A model generated the notes under the pieces. That model saw only the letters and a program-made list of their open reading frames with translations. It was not told the origin of the DNA and searched no databases. Positions 26,412-35,298 of a DNA stretch of 64,000 nt are shown piece after piece; position 1 is the first letter of the stretch; every line of letters starts with the position of its first letter. Origin of the DNA: Alteromonadaceae bacterium 2753L.S.0a.02 (GTDB taxonomy: Bacteria; Pseudomonadota; Gammaproteobacteria; Pseudomonadales; Cellvibrionaceae); assembly GCA_007827375.1 (NCBI GenBank), contig VISH01000002.1, positions 3,745,001-3,809,000 on the forward strand, in the 5' to 3' direction. A program made the translations under genes and the position numbers.

Positions 26412-27089
26412 TCAGTCCCATATCATGGCGCCAATCTCAATTTGCGCCGTATAAAAGGCAGGGGAGTTTGTGGCGAAATCGGCATCAATCCAACGTCTGG
26501 AAATCGACGCGCGAACAAAGCTATTGTTGGTCGCCTCGAACCGCAATCCCGCACCCAGTTCATAGGAAAAACTTGTGTCGGTATATGATGATTGATAACG
26601 GTCGCAAATCAGCCCCCACCATGGGTGCCAATAACACCCCGTAATGGGAGGACTACTGGCGACATTACTGTCGATTGTTGCCCAACCCAAACCGCCTTCA
26701 ATAAAAGGTGTGAAGCGGGAAGGGAAAAAATGATAAACGCCTTTCACCGTGCCAGACCACATATCCAACTTATGCCGAATTGTACGGCCCTCCGTTGTAT
26801 CTTCAGCGGGTGCCAGGTAGGCGGTGTACGGTGAACTCAGCCAGTCGAACTGAAAGCCGAGGCTGAGATTTTCTGTGTAGTTGAAACCAAACCGGAAACC
26901 CCAGCCGTAGTCGTCGTCGATATCAATCCAGGTGCCCCCTTCGTATTCGAGACGTGCATTATCCTGAAACTTCATCAAAAACGACGATTCTACCGTTCGG
27001 CTGCGATAGGATTTCTTTTGTGCTTCTGCTGCTCCGGCGACGAGCAATAAACCCGCTATCGCCACCCCCATTAATCGACTGAATTTCAT
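26412..27089 (-). CDS. Outer-membrane beta-barrel protein (OmpW/OmpA-barrel type)
   Basis: A 225-residue protein with a clear signal peptide (MKFSRLMGV, hydrophobic AIAGLLLVAGAAEA, cleavage before QKK). The mature part consists of alternating beta strands rich in aromatic residues (YGWGFRFGFNYTENLSLGFQF, SYELGAGLRFEATNNSF) and ends with a hydrophobic strand finishing in MIWD, as expected for a barrel of about eight strands. A cysteine pair lies in the loop ITGCYWHPWWGLICDRY. The substrate or function is unknown. It has its own terminator and lies 58 bases from dapB on the same strand. Confidence 0.75.
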   Translation of the reverse strand: MKFSRLMGVAIAGLLLVAGAAEAQKKSYRSRTVESSFLMKFQDNARLEYEGGTWIDIDDDYGWGFRFGFNYTENLSLGFQFDWLSSPYTAYLAPAEDTTEGRTIRHKLDMWSGTVKGVYHFFPSRFTPFIEGGLGWATIDSNVASSPPITGCYWHPWWGLICDRYQSSYTDTSFSYELGAGLRFEATNNSFVRASISRRWIDADFATNSPAFYTAQIEIGAMIWD

Positions 27090-27147
27090 GATGGACTTCT
27101 CCGTGAATGGTATCTTGAAACATGCCGTAATCTGGCAATCCGAGCTG

Positions 27148-27954
27148 TTACTTCAGATTGAGTACATCCTGCATATCGTAACGACCAGCGGCCCGCCCCC
27201 CAAGCCATGTTGCGGCTCGAACTGCGCCGCGCCCAAAAGACATGCGGCTGGATGCTTTATGTGTTATTTCCACGCGTTCACCATCGGCAAGAAACGATAC
27301 CGTGTGATCGCCCACCACGTCGCCGCCTCGAACGGTGGCAAAGCCTATGGTTTTGCGATCGCGGGCACCAGTTTGACCTTCTCTACCGTAAACCGCCACA
27401 TCAGACAATTGTCGATTGGTTGCATTGGCGACCACTTCGCCCATGCTCAACGCAGTACCCGAAGGCGCATCGACCTTGTGGCGATGATGCGCTTCGTAGA
27501 TTTCAATATCGACGTCATCACCCAGAACACCTGCGGCCAATTCAAGTAATTTAAAACACAGGTTTACCCCGGTACTGAAATTTGAGGCCAAACACACGGG
27601 AATATTCGCAACAGCCTCATCGAACTGCGCTTTTTGTTCAGGGGAAAATCCCGTGGTACCCACAACCATCGCCTTGCCAGCAGCGGCACATACCTGAGCA
27701 TTCGCCAACGTCGCGACAGGTACGGTGAAATCGATTAGCACATCGAAACTCTCAACCACCTGTTCAATATCACCCACCACGGGCACATCGAGTTTGCCAA
27801 CTCCGGCCAGTTCGCCTGCGTCGGCACCAACCAAAGAACTTTCCGGCCTCTCAATGGCCGCGGTCAGCTCCGCGCCCTCAGCCATACTTACGGCTTCAAT
27901 TAAAATTTTGCCCATACGCCCGCCGGCGCCGGTTACTGCGATTTTTATAGTCAT
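27148..27954 (-). CDS. dapB: 4-hydroxy-tetrahydrodipicolinate reductase
   Basis: A 268-residue DapB. The ATG at 27954 gives the normal start MTIKIAVTGAGGRMGKILIE with the nucleotide-binding GAGGRMG loop; an upstream ATG would add 14 residues. Other marks are VVGTTGFSPEQKAQ, ASNFSTGVNLCFKLLE and the catalytic EAHHRHKVDAPSGTAL. It reduces hydroxy-tetrahydrodipicolinate with NAD(P)H in the lysine/diaminopimelate pathway. It follows dnaJ on the same strand at a distance of 191 bases, the usual grpE-dnaK-dnaJ-dapB-carA order of pseudomonads and relatives. Confidence 0.95.
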   Translation of the reverse strand: MTIKIAVTGAGGRMGKILIEAVSMAEGAELTAAIERPESSLVGADAGELAGVGKLDVPVVGDIEQVVESFDVLIDFTVPVATLANAQVCAAAGKAMVVGTTGFSPEQKAQFDEAVANIPVCLASNFSTGVNLCFKLLELAAGVLGDDVDIEIYEAHHRHKVDAPSGTALSMGEVVANATNRQLSDVAVYGREGQTGARDRKTIGFATVRGGDVVGDHTVSFLADGERVEITHKASSRMSFGRGAVRAATWLGGRAAGRYDMQDVLNLK

Positions 27955-28126
27955 CTTAACAGTCGTCTTGGAAATGGATTTTGATAAGAACGCCATTTTA
28001 GCGTTATAAAAGAAAAATTGCGGTGTAACGGCAATTAATGGTTTTTTTTGAATAAGTTGTTACAGTCGCAATTAACCCCGCAGGGCGGCAGCAGGCAGCC
28101 CCCTTCCGACTCCCGAGGGTCTCTGC

Positions 28127-28144
28127 CGCAGGCCAAGGCCTGCG
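28127..28144 (-). terminator. Perfect hairpin just after dnaJ
   Basis: CGCAGGCC-TT-GGCCTGCG on the minus strand, beginning one base after the dnaJ stop. There is no T-tract, so it may be a weak terminator or an RNA 3'-end stabiliser. Confidence 0.5.
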
Positions 28145-28145
28145 A

Positions 28146-29270
28146 TCACATTTTCATATCACCAAAAAAGTTTTTCATGCCGTCGAACCAGCTTTGCTGT
28201 TTGGGTGAGTGTTGCGTACCCTTGAACGATTCTTTTAACTGTTCCAGCAATTCTTTCTGCTTGCCATTGAGGTTTACTGGGGTTTCCAGAATCACGCGGC
28301 ACAGCAAATCACCGGCTGCACCACCCCGCACCGGTGTCACGCCTTTACCACGCAAGCGGAACAACTTACCAGTTTGCGTTTCTGCAGGAACCTTGAGTTT
28401 TACCCGACCATCCAGCGTGGGCACTTCCAACTCACCTCCCAAGCAGGCATCAAAAATACTGATCGGCACTTCGCAATACAGGTTTTTGCCGTCGCGCTGA
28501 AAAAACTCATGATCTTTAACATGCACTTGAACATACAAATCGCCGGAAGGGCCACCGTCAGCGCCCGCTTCGCCCTCGCCTGCCAAGCGGATACGATCCC
28601 CAGTATCAACACCGGGCGGCACTTTAACCGAAAGTGTTTTGGTTTCTTCGATGCGGCCGTGACCATGACAACTTTTACACGGATCTGAAATGGTTTTGCC
28701 CTGTCCCCGACAACTTGGGCAAGTCTGTTGTACCGAGAAAAAGCCCTGCTGCATGCGCACCTGGCCATGACCGCCACAGGTGTTACAGGTGGTTGGACTT
28801 GTGCCCGGCTTGGCACCGGTACCACCACAGGTTTTGCAAGCAACCAGGGTAGGTACTTTAATTTTTACGGTGGTGCCACGCACCGCATCTTCAAGACTTA
28901 GATCAAGGGTATACCGTAAATCGGAACCACGGCTGGGGCCGCCGCGTCCGCGACCGGCGCCTCCAAAGATATCGCCAAACACATCGCCAAAGATGTCGGA
29001 GAAGCTGCCGAAGCCTTCCGCACCGCCGCCCATTCCTGCCTGCCCCTCAACACCGGCATGGCCGTATTGATCGTAAGCAGCACGTTTTTGCTTGTCTGAA
29101 AGGATTTCGTAAGCTTCACTGGCTTCTTTAAATTTTTCTTCAGCACTCGCATCGTCGGGATTACGATCGGGGTGGAATTTCATCGCCACCTTGCGATAGG
29201 CCTTTTTTAAGTCTTGTTCCGATACGTCTCGGGCCACACCCAAGACTTCGTAATAGTCGCGCTTTGCCAT
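28146..29270 (-). CDS. dnaJ: Chaperone protein DnaJ
   Basis: A 374-residue type I DnaJ. The J-domain has the HPD motif in AMKFHPDRNPDD, followed by a Gly/Phe-rich linker (GGAEGFGSFSDIFGDVFGDIFGG). Four zinc-finger motifs follow in order (CKTCGGTG, CNTCGGHG, CPSCRGQG, CKSCHGHG) and then the C-terminal substrate-binding barrel. It stimulates DnaK ATPase and delivers unfolded clients. The gene follows dnaK by 106 bases on the same strand, with a 9-bp perfect hairpin between them that may tune their ratio. Confidence 0.97.
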   Translation of the reverse strand: MAKRDYYEVLGVARDVSEQDLKKAYRKVAMKFHPDRNPDDASAEEKFKEASEAYEILSDKQKRAAYDQYGHAGVEGQAGMGGGAEGFGSFSDIFGDVFGDIFGGAGRGRGGPSRGSDLRYTLDLSLEDAVRGTTVKIKVPTLVACKTCGGTGAKPGTSPTTCNTCGGHGQVRMQQGFFSVQQTCPSCRGQGKTISDPCKSCHGHGRIEETKTLSVKVPPGVDTGDRIRLAGEGEAGADGGPSGDLYVQVHVKDHEFFQRDGKNLYCEVPISIFDACLGGELEVPTLDGRVKLKVPAETQTGKLFRLRGKGVTPVRGGAAGDLLCRVILETPVNLNGKQKELLEQLKESFKGTQHSPKQQSWFDGMKNFFGDMKM

Positions 29271-29298
29271 AAGAATTTCAGTCGAACACCTACGAGAA

Positions 29299-29318
29299 AC
29301 GCGGGCTGTAGCCCGCGT
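29299..29318 (-). other. Hairpin between dnaK and dnaJ
   Basis: ACGCGGGCT-GT-AGCCCGCGT, a perfect 9-bp stem without a T-tract. Its place between two heat-shock genes suggests partial termination or RNA processing rather than a full stop. Confidence 0.55.
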
Positions 29319-29376
29319 ACGTTAACCGGAGAGGTCGGTGGTGGTTACCGCCGACCATGATGCAAACAACAGCTGG

Positions 29377-31317
29377 TTACTTGTTGTCGTCTTTAACTTC
29401 TTCAAACTCAGCGTCAACCACGCTGTCATCCGCAGCACTTTCGCTCTTCGCCTGTTCGGCTCCTGCATCACCACCAGCAGCGCCTCCTGACTGTTGCGCC
29501 TGTTCTGCATAGAGTTTTTGAGCCAGCGAGCCAGATGCATCGCTCAGTTTTTTCGTCGCAGCTTCAATCGCTTCTTTATCGTCACCTTTAACGGCTTCCT
29601 CCGCCTCTTTAAGTGCGGATTCAATGGCCGATTTTTCTTCAGCTGTCGCCTTATCACCCGCTTCTTCAAGCGTCTTCTTAGTAGCATGAATCAAACCTTC
29701 GAGTGTATTGCGTGAGGTTACCAGCTCTTCGAACTTGCGATCCGCTTCGGCATTGGCTTCGGCGTCCTGCACCATCTTGTCGATTTCGTCATCACTCAAG
29801 CCGGACGACGCTTTAATAACGATAGACTGCTCTTTACCCGTGGCTTTATCTTTAGCCGATACGTTCAAAATACCATTGGCATCGATATCGAAAGTCACTT
29901 CAATTTGTGGCATACCGCGCGGCGCCGGCGGGATGTCTGCGAGGTCGAATCGACCCAGTGATTTGTTCTGCGCAGCCTGTTTGCGTTCACCTTGCACGAC
30001 ATGAATGGTAACCGCCGTCTGATTATCTTCCGCTGTTGAAAACACCTGCGACTTCTTGGTAGGAATCGTGGTGTTTTTATCGATTAGCGGAGTAGCGACA
30101 CCACCCATGGTCTCGATACCCAAGGTTAAGGGCGTAACGTCCAACAGCAACACGTCTTTTACGTCGCCAGACAATACCGCTCCTTGAATAGCCGCACCCA
30201 TAGCAACGGCTTCATCAGGGTTCACGTCCTTACGCGGTTCCTTACCAAAAAATTCCGCAACTTTTTGCTGAACCATCGGCATGCGGGTTTGACCACCCAC
30301 TAAAATCACGTCGTTAATGTCGTTTACCGAAAGATCTGCATCTTTAATCGCCATTTTTACCGGCTCGAGGGAGCGGGTTACCAGCTCTTCCACCAAAGAT
30401 TCCAGCTTGGCTCGAGTCAGTTTAACCACCAAGTGCTTCGGTCCTGAAGCATCTGCTGTGATATAGGGCAGGTTAACTTCGGTTTGCTGACTGGAACTCA
30501 ATTCGATCTTGGCTTTTTCAGCAGCCTCTTTAAGGCGCTGCAGTGCCAGTGGGTCATTGTGTAAATCAATACCGCTGGATTTTTTGAATTCCGCAGCCAG
30601 GTATTCAATCAGACGCAAGTCGAAATCCTCACCACCCAGGAAGGTGTCACCGTTAGTGCTCAACACTTCAAACTGGTGCTCGCCATCCACATCGGCAATT
30701 TCGATGATGGAGATATCGAAGGTACCACCACCCAGGTCGTAAACTGCAATAGTGCGATCGCCTTTGGATTTATCCATACCGTAAGCCAGTGCGGCAGCGG
30801 TTGGTTCGTTAATAATGCGCTTCACCTCAAGCCCGGCGATTTTACCGGCATCTTTGGTGGCCTGACGCTGCGAATCGTTGAAGTAAGCAGGCACTGTGAT
30901 AACCGCTTCGGTCACTTTCTCGCCTAGGTAGTCTTCTGCGGTTTTTTTCATTTTCTTCAGTACTTCCGCAGAAATCTGAGGCGGCGCTTTCTTGTCGCCT
31001 TTGACTTCAACCCAAGCATCTCCGTTATCGGCGCCTGTGATTTTGTAAGGCACCATTTTGATGTCTTTCTGAACCACGTCATCAGCGAATTTACGGCCGA
31101 TCAGGCGCTTTACCGCAAAGAGTGTGTTTTGCGGGTTGGTTACTGCCTGACGCTTGGCACTCTGGCCAACCAGAATTTCGTTATCATCTGTAAACGCAAC
31201 AATCGAAGGGGTTGTGCGATCGCCTTCGGCGTTTTCGATCACCTTGGCTTTGTCTCCCTCCAGCACGCAGACGCAGGAGTTGGTTGTACCCAGGTCAATA
31301 CCAATTATCTTGCCCAT
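29377..31317 (-). CDS. dnaK: Chaperone protein DnaK (Hsp70)
   Basis: A 646-residue Hsp70. The nucleotide-binding domain shows GIDLGTTNSCVCVLEG, IINEPTAAALAYGMDK, VYDLGGGTFDISIIE and DVILVGGQTRMPMVQ. The substrate-binding domain begins around residue 390 after the linker LLLDVTPLTLGIETMGG, and the C-terminus ends in an acidic EEVKDDNK tail, the cytosolic Hsp70 type. The extended Gly/Ala-rich piece before the tail is normal for this family. Expression is probably heat-inducible through the sigma-32 promoters upstream. Confidence 0.98.
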   Translation of the reverse strand: MGKIIGIDLGTTNSCVCVLEGDKAKVIENAEGDRTTPSIVAFTDDNEILVGQSAKRQAVTNPQNTLFAVKRLIGRKFADDVVQKDIKMVPYKITGADNGDAWVEVKGDKKAPPQISAEVLKKMKKTAEDYLGEKVTEAVITVPAYFNDSQRQATKDAGKIAGLEVKRIINEPTAAALAYGMDKSKGDRTIAVYDLGGGTFDISIIEIADVDGEHQFEVLSTNGDTFLGGEDFDLRLIEYLAAEFKKSSGIDLHNDPLALQRLKEAAEKAKIELSSSQQTEVNLPYITADASGPKHLVVKLTRAKLESLVEELVTRSLEPVKMAIKDADLSVNDINDVILVGGQTRMPMVQQKVAEFFGKEPRKDVNPDEAVAMGAAIQGAVLSGDVKDVLLLDVTPLTLGIETMGGVATPLIDKNTTIPTKKSQVFSTAEDNQTAVTIHVVQGERKQAAQNKSLGRFDLADIPPAPRGMPQIEVTFDIDANGILNVSAKDKATGKEQSIVIKASSGLSDDEIDKMVQDAEANAEADRKFEELVTSRNTLEGLIHATKKTLEEAGDKATAEEKSAIESALKEAEEAVKGDDKEAIEAATKKLSDASGSLAQKLYAEQAQQSGGAAGGDAGAEQAKSESAADDSVVDAEFEEVKDDNK

Positions 31318-31416
31318 TGAATATCTCCAATTTTGTTTCTTGGCGCCGGTGGCTAACGCCGCCCGACTGAATTCGTGTTTACCCGGTTTTACCAGGTCAT
31401 CGCTGTTTGTTGTTCA

Positions 31417-31444
31417 ATATTGGTTCACTCCCTAATTATTCAAG
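31417..31444 (-). promoter_or_regulatory. Possible sigma-32 promoter before dnaK
   Basis: On the minus strand CTTGAAT, a 13-base spacer and ACCAATAT. The -35 fits sigma-32 well; the -10 matches only partly (CCCCATNT expected). About 100 bases before dnaK, so it could drive dnaK separately from grpE. Confidence 0.5.
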
Positions 31445-31474
31445 GGATATCCCCAAATTCACCCTGCAATCACG

Positions 31475-32062
31475 CTATTTACTCACCACCACCATGGCGG
31501 GGCGCACCAGGCGGCCATTCAGTGTGTAACCCACCTGATAAACGTTTATCACGGTATTCGGTTCAACATCTGGCTGCTCCACCGCTGTCATTGCCTGATG
31601 GAACTCGGGATTGAAGGGCTCGCCTTCCGGGTTAACCGATTCCACGCCGTGCTTCTTCAAAGAGTCCACCAAGGACTTCAGCGTAAGCTCGACACCTTCG
31701 GTTACAGAGGTCATTTCAGCGCCCTCTGCTGCTGCGGCCTCGATTGCTCGCGTGAGGTTATCGGCAACCGGCAGCATATCGCTCACAAATTTTTCCAATC
31801 CAAATTTGTGTGCTTTTTCCACGTCTTGCTCAGCGCGACGACGCACATTTTGTGCTTCCGCAGCGGCGCGCAAGGCCTGCTCTTTTGCCTCTGCAAGTTC
31901 CGCTTGCAGCGCTTCTATGCGGGTTTGCAGCTCGCTGCTGGAGGAATCCTCACTCGCGACATTGCTTTGCTCTTGCTCAGCAGCGGTTTCAGTCTGCTGA
32001 TCTTCTTCGAGACCTTCGGTTGAGATCTGAGGTTCGTCTTGGTTTGACACGCGTTTCTCCAT
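31475..32062 (-). CDS. grpE: Nucleotide exchange factor GrpE
   Basis: A 195-residue GrpE. The N-terminus is long, acidic and Gln/Glu-rich, then a coiled coil (LQTRIEALQAELAEAKEQAL) leads into the conserved beta domain (FNPEFHQAMTAVEQPDVEPN, VINVYQVGYTLNGRLVRPAM). It releases ADP from DnaK. It is the first gene of the grpE-dnaK-dnaJ set and is preceded by a near-perfect sigma-32 promoter. Confidence 0.96.
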   Translation of the reverse strand: MEKRVSNQDEPQISTEGLEEDQQTETAAEQEQSNVASEDSSSSELQTRIEALQAELAEAKEQALRAAAEAQNVRRRAEQDVEKAHKFGLEKFVSDMLPVADNLTRAIEAAAAEGAEMTSVTEGVELTLKSLVDSLKKHGVESVNPEGEPFNPEFHQAMTAVEQPDVEPNTVINVYQVGYTLNGRLVRPAMVVVSK

Positions 32063-32087
32063 TCATTAACCCAAACAATGACCAGCA

Positions 32088-32115
32088 ATATGGGGCCAAG
32101 CGCGACACATTCAAG
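32088..32115 (-). promoter_or_regulatory. Sigma-32 heat-shock promoter of grpE
   Basis: On the minus strand CTTGAAT, exactly 13 bases, then CCCCATAT, against the consensus CTTGAAA-N13-CCCCATNT. Transcription would start about 20 bases before the grpE ATG, leaving a short leader. Confidence 0.85.
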
Positions 32116-32172
32116 GCCGACTGAGTTTGTGTTGACCCCGCTCAAAAAAGTGGTTGCATAAACCTAAAACTA

Positions 32173-32215
32173 CTGTATAAATAGACACACCAAATAATAC
32201 TGTACAAACAAACAG
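32173..32215 (+). promoter_or_regulatory. Tandem LexA (SOS) boxes before recN
   Basis: CTGTACAAACAAACAG at 32200-32215 is a perfect CTGT-N8-ACAG box. CTGTATAAATAGACAC at 32173-32188 matches with one change in the right half. They lie 20 to 60 bases before the recN start, so recN is expected to be SOS-induced, as in E. coli. Confidence 0.82.
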
Positions 32216-32234
32216 TCACACTGCGAGGCGCTTT

Positions 32235-33896
32235 ATGCTTACCCATTTGCACATCAAAGATTTCACGCTCGTAGAAAAACTGGATCTCGAGCTGCACCGG
32301 GGGCTCACTGCAATCACCGGTGAAACCGGCGCGGGTAAATCCATTATGCTGGACGCTCTTGGGCTGGCCCTGGGCGATCGAACCGACGCCGACAAGGTAC
32401 GTGCCGGTTGCAAGAAAGCCGAAATTCAAGCCAGTTTCGATATTCGCAAGCTCAGCTACATTAAAAAATGGCTCACCGAAAATGAATTAAGTGATGGTGA
32501 CGATTGCATACTGCGGCGCATTATTACCAACGAAGGCCGCTCCAGAGCCTTTATTAACGGTCAAACTGTGACACTGGGGCAATTGCGCACCCTGGGCGAA
32601 ATGTTGATTGATATCCACAGCCAGCATGAACACCAATCCTTGCTCAATACCACCACCCACCGACGACTTTTGGATGCGTTCGGGGGCTTTAAGCCCCTCG
32701 CCAAGCAAGTGAAAGAGGCCTATCACAAGTGGCATTGCATCCACTACCAACTCGAGAGTATTCGCAATCAGAACGAAGACTTAAACGCGCGCTTTCAATT
32801 ATTGCGTTATCAAGTTGAAGAACTCGATCAACTCAGCCTGGAAAAAGATGAACTGCAATCACTGGAGCAAGAGCAAAAAACCCTGGCAAATGCCGAAGGT
32901 ATAAACACCTCCGCCAGCCAGGTAATTGGACTGTGCGGCCAGGATGAAGGCCTTGAAGACCAACTGAATTACGCAGTTCACCAACTCAGCAACCTCAAAG
33001 AAAAACCCACCGCGTTGCTCGAAGCCGAAAACCTGCTGAATAACGCGCTAATCCATATTCAAGAAGCACGCAGTGAGCTGGATCGTTACATCGACTGCCA
33101 GGAGCAGGACGAGGGCCGCCTTACTGAAGTTGAAGAGCGTCTTAACAGCATTTACGAAATTGCGCGAAAGCACCGCATCGCACCTGAAGAGCTCGCAGAT
33201 TTGCACCAACAACTCGCCGATGAGCTCAACGGCATGCAAAGCGGCGACGAACAATTGGAACACCTGGAGCAACAGCGGGAAGCAGCGCTCAAGCAGTATC
33301 ACGGGCTCGCATCTGAACTGAGTGACCAGCGACAATTTGCCGCCGCGCGTTTGGCGAAAGCTGTAAATGACAAACTTAAACAGCTCGCTATGACCCACGC
33401 CAAATTCAACATAGAACTTGCATCTTCCGACCAGCCTGCGGCACACGGTAATGAAGCCGCAGAAATGATGATTAGCACCAACCCTGGGCAACCCGCTAAA
33501 CCACTGGTAAAGGTCGCCTCTGGAGGCGAACTCTCCCGAGTAAGTCTGGCCATTCAAGTGGTAACGGCGCAAACGTCCACCACCCCCACAATGGTCTTCG
33601 ACGAAGTGGATGTGGGTATAGGCGGCACTACGGGAGATGAAGTCGGTCGCCTGCTACGGGAACTGGGTGAGAATGCACAGGTACTGTGTGTTACCCACCT
33701 GGCACAGGTGGCGAGCCGGGGCCACCATCACCTCCATGTGAGCAAAACCGCATCAGCCAAAACCGGTGCTGTATCGCAGGTGCGACCACTCACAATGGAA
33801 GAAAAAATCTGCGAAGTTGCCCGCATGATGGGCGGTAATGCCGATTCCAAGCGATCCCTGGCGCATGCGAAGGAGATGATTGTATCCAGCGCCTGA
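32235..33896 (+). CDS. recN: DNA repair protein RecN (SMC-like ATPase)
   Basis: A 553-residue RecN. Walker A is TGETGAGKSIMLDALG near residue 33, a long coiled-coil region spans about 150-370, the ABC signature is ASGGELSRVSLAIQV and Walker B is MVFDEVDVGIGGTTGDEVG. It acts at double-strand breaks, bringing ends together for RecA-dependent repair. The SOS boxes upstream support LexA control. Its TGA stop lies in the loop of a perfect 8-bp hairpin. Confidence 0.96.
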   Translation: MLTHLHIKDFTLVEKLDLELHRGLTAITGETGAGKSIMLDALGLALGDRTDADKVRAGCKKAEIQASFDIRKLSYIKKWLTENELSDGDDCILRRIITNEGRSRAFINGQTVTLGQLRTLGEMLIDIHSQHEHQSLLNTTTHRRLLDAFGGFKPLAKQVKEAYHKWHCIHYQLESIRNQNEDLNARFQLLRYQVEELDQLSLEKDELQSLEQEQKTLANAEGINTSASQVIGLCGQDEGLEDQLNYAVHQLSNLKEKPTALLEAENLLNNALIHIQEARSELDRYIDCQEQDEGRLTEVEERLNSIYEIARKHRIAPEELADLHQQLADELNGMQSGDEQLEHLEQQREAALKQYHGLASELSDQRQFAAARLAKAVNDKLKQLAMTHAKFNIELASSDQPAAHGNEAAEMMISTNPGQPAKPLVKVASGGELSRVSLAIQVVTAQTSTTPTMVFDEVDVGIGGTTGDEVGRLLRELGENAQVLCVTHLAQVASRGHHHLHVSKTASAKTGAVSQVRPLTMEEKICEVARMMGGNADSKRSLAHAKEMIVSSA

Positions 33897-33904
33897 GGCG
33901 CTGG
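33886..33904 (+). terminator. Hairpin with the recN stop codon in its loop
   Basis: CCAGCGCC-TGA-GGCGCTGG, 8-bp perfect stem whose loop is the recN stop. It is GC-rich but lacks a T-tract, so termination is only possible, not certain. Confidence 0.5.
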
Positions 33905-34295
33905 GGGGCGCTGCGCTGCGGGAGCGCGGCCGCTTCTGGGAAAAACAAATTAAGAGAATTTGAGCTGGGGTTGTTAAACAAACATGTGCGCGAAACGCCC
34001 ATTTCCCCATAGACCTATCAAGAGTTCCCGTTTGTAGCTTTGCCGTCTCCCTCGAAATATATATTTCAATATCTTTCCAAACGACTCTTCAAGACAAAAG
34101 TAGCAAGACTAAAAAACTGCTGCGGGAAACCTAGGTTTGGTTTGGATTAGGGCAGGAGGCAAGAATTGTCGCAAGCGAGCGAAAGTGAAGCGATTCCTTC
34201 CTCCCGCAAGCCACCGGGCCGTTCCCGCAGTGGCCTCAACGAACGACCCCGAAGCCGCGCCAGCGGCACTCTAGAAGCGGCTGTTTGGGCGCTCC
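33905..34295. other. recN-fur intergenic region (convergent genes)
   Basis: About 390 bases. There is a GC-rich stretch from 34146 to 34290 with several short inverted repeats and an AT-rich stretch from 33940 to 34130. I see no gene, clear repeat family or RNA in it. Confidence 0.4.
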
Positions 34296-34320
34296 CCATC
34301 AAAAACTAATTTTTTGATGG
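34296..34320 (-). other. Hairpin enclosing the fur stop codon
   Basis: CCATCAAAAA-loop of 5-TTTTTGATGG. The TAG stop of fur lies in the loop. No T-tract follows on the minus strand. Confidence 0.5.
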
Positions 34321-34716
34321 CTTCACATACAACACCAAACTGTGGCCAGTGATGTCGTAACCGTGGTCAGCGGCAATTTCGTGTTGCAGTTGTTCAATTT
34401 TTTCGTTGTGGAATTCAATAACCCGCCCGGTTTCCACACATACCATGTGGTCGTGATGGTCGCCGCGATCCAACTCGAATACGGAATGACCGCCATCGAA
34501 ATTGTGACGCTCCACCAAACCCGCCCCTTCGAACTGCGTGAGCACCCGATAAACCGTGGCCAAACCCACATCCTCCCCCGATTCCATAAGCAATTTATAC
34601 ACGTCTTCCGCGCTAAGATGGCGTTCCGGGGAATTTTCCAGAATTTGAAGAATCTTAACCCTCGGCAGGGTGACTTTAAGCCCTACCTTGCGTAATTCCT
34701 GGTTTTCCACAGCCAT
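34306..34716 (-). CDS. fur: Ferric uptake regulator Fur
   Basis: A 136-residue Fur protein. The winged helix (LRKVGLKVTLPRVKILQIL, SAEDVYKLLMESGEDVGLATVYRVL) is followed by the metal-binding dimer domain with RGDHHDHMVCVETGRVIEF. The usual second CxxC zinc pair at the C-terminus is absent: it ends in LVLYVKPSKN, as in Pseudomonas-type Fur. It represses iron uptake genes when loaded with Fe2+. It is divergent from bamE with 84 bases between, the standard gammaproteobacterial arrangement. Confidence 0.95.
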   Translation of the reverse strand: MAVENQELRKVGLKVTLPRVKILQILENSPERHLSAEDVYKLLMESGEDVGLATVYRVLTQFEGAGLVERHNFDGGHSVFELDRGDHHDHMVCVETGRVIEFHNEKIEQLQHEIAADHGYDITGHSLVLYVKPSKN

Positions 34717-34800
34717 TCAGTTGCTCCTGTTTTAGGGCTTCTCAGGTTATTGATAGATCGGGTATTATCACCGCCCTATTGATTTTCGGAAACCCCTGGC

Positions 34801-35289
34801 ATGCAATTTGTTCTAAAAACCGCCCTCTCGATCACCATTCTGGCAATGCTCTCCAGTTGCTCCAAACTTCAATTTCCCTGGGCCTACAAGATTTATGTGC
34901 AGCAGGGGAATTACCTGGAACAAGACATGATCGAGCAGCTTGAGGTGGGAATGACACCCGAGCAGGTGCGCTATGTCATGGGCAGCCCTCTCGTTTCTGA
35001 TACCTTCCACCCAGACCGCTGGGATTACTACTTCGAATACAAGCGCGGCGATAGGGTTTTCAAGGAGTACCATTTCACCGTTTTCTTTGAGAACGGCACC
35101 CTGGCAAGCTGGGAAGGCGACTACCAAACGACGGCCGCGAAGGAGAAAGAGCAAAAGGAAAATATCGACGAAGCCGCAGAAAAAGTGGAAAAAGCCGTTG
35201 AGAAGAAAAAACCCCAAAATGGCAAGGACGCTGGCGAAGAACCTAATGAAGGCCTATCCGAAGATAAGGTTAATAGCGCCGAAGCCTAG
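34801..35289 (+). CDS. bamE: Outer membrane assembly lipoprotein BamE (SmpA/OmlA)
   Basis: A 162-residue lipoprotein with signal peptide and lipobox LSSC (Cys near residue 20). The BamE fold is marked by YVQQGNYLEQDMIEQLEVGM, TPEQVRYVMGSPLVSDTFHP and RWDYYFEYKRG. The final 45 residues are a Lys/Glu-rich tail (AAKEKEQKENIDEAAEKVEK), longer than in E. coli BamE. It is a subunit of the BAM complex that inserts beta-barrel proteins into the outer membrane. Confidence 0.93.
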   Translation: MQFVLKTALSITILAMLSSCSKLQFPWAYKIYVQQGNYLEQDMIEQLEVGMTPEQVRYVMGSPLVSDTFHPDRWDYYFEYKRGDRVFKEYHFTVFFENGTLASWEGDYQTTAAKEKEQKENIDEAAEKVEKAVEKKKPQNGKDAGEEPNEGLSEDKVNSAEA

Positions 35290-35298
35290 CAATTTAAC

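Noticed and set aside
20891..31435. Long open frames opposite carB, carA, dnaK and greA (for example 22838-23389, 25257-25802)
   Set aside because: They are antisense shadows of highly conserved genes, with no ribosome site and no recognisable protein pattern.
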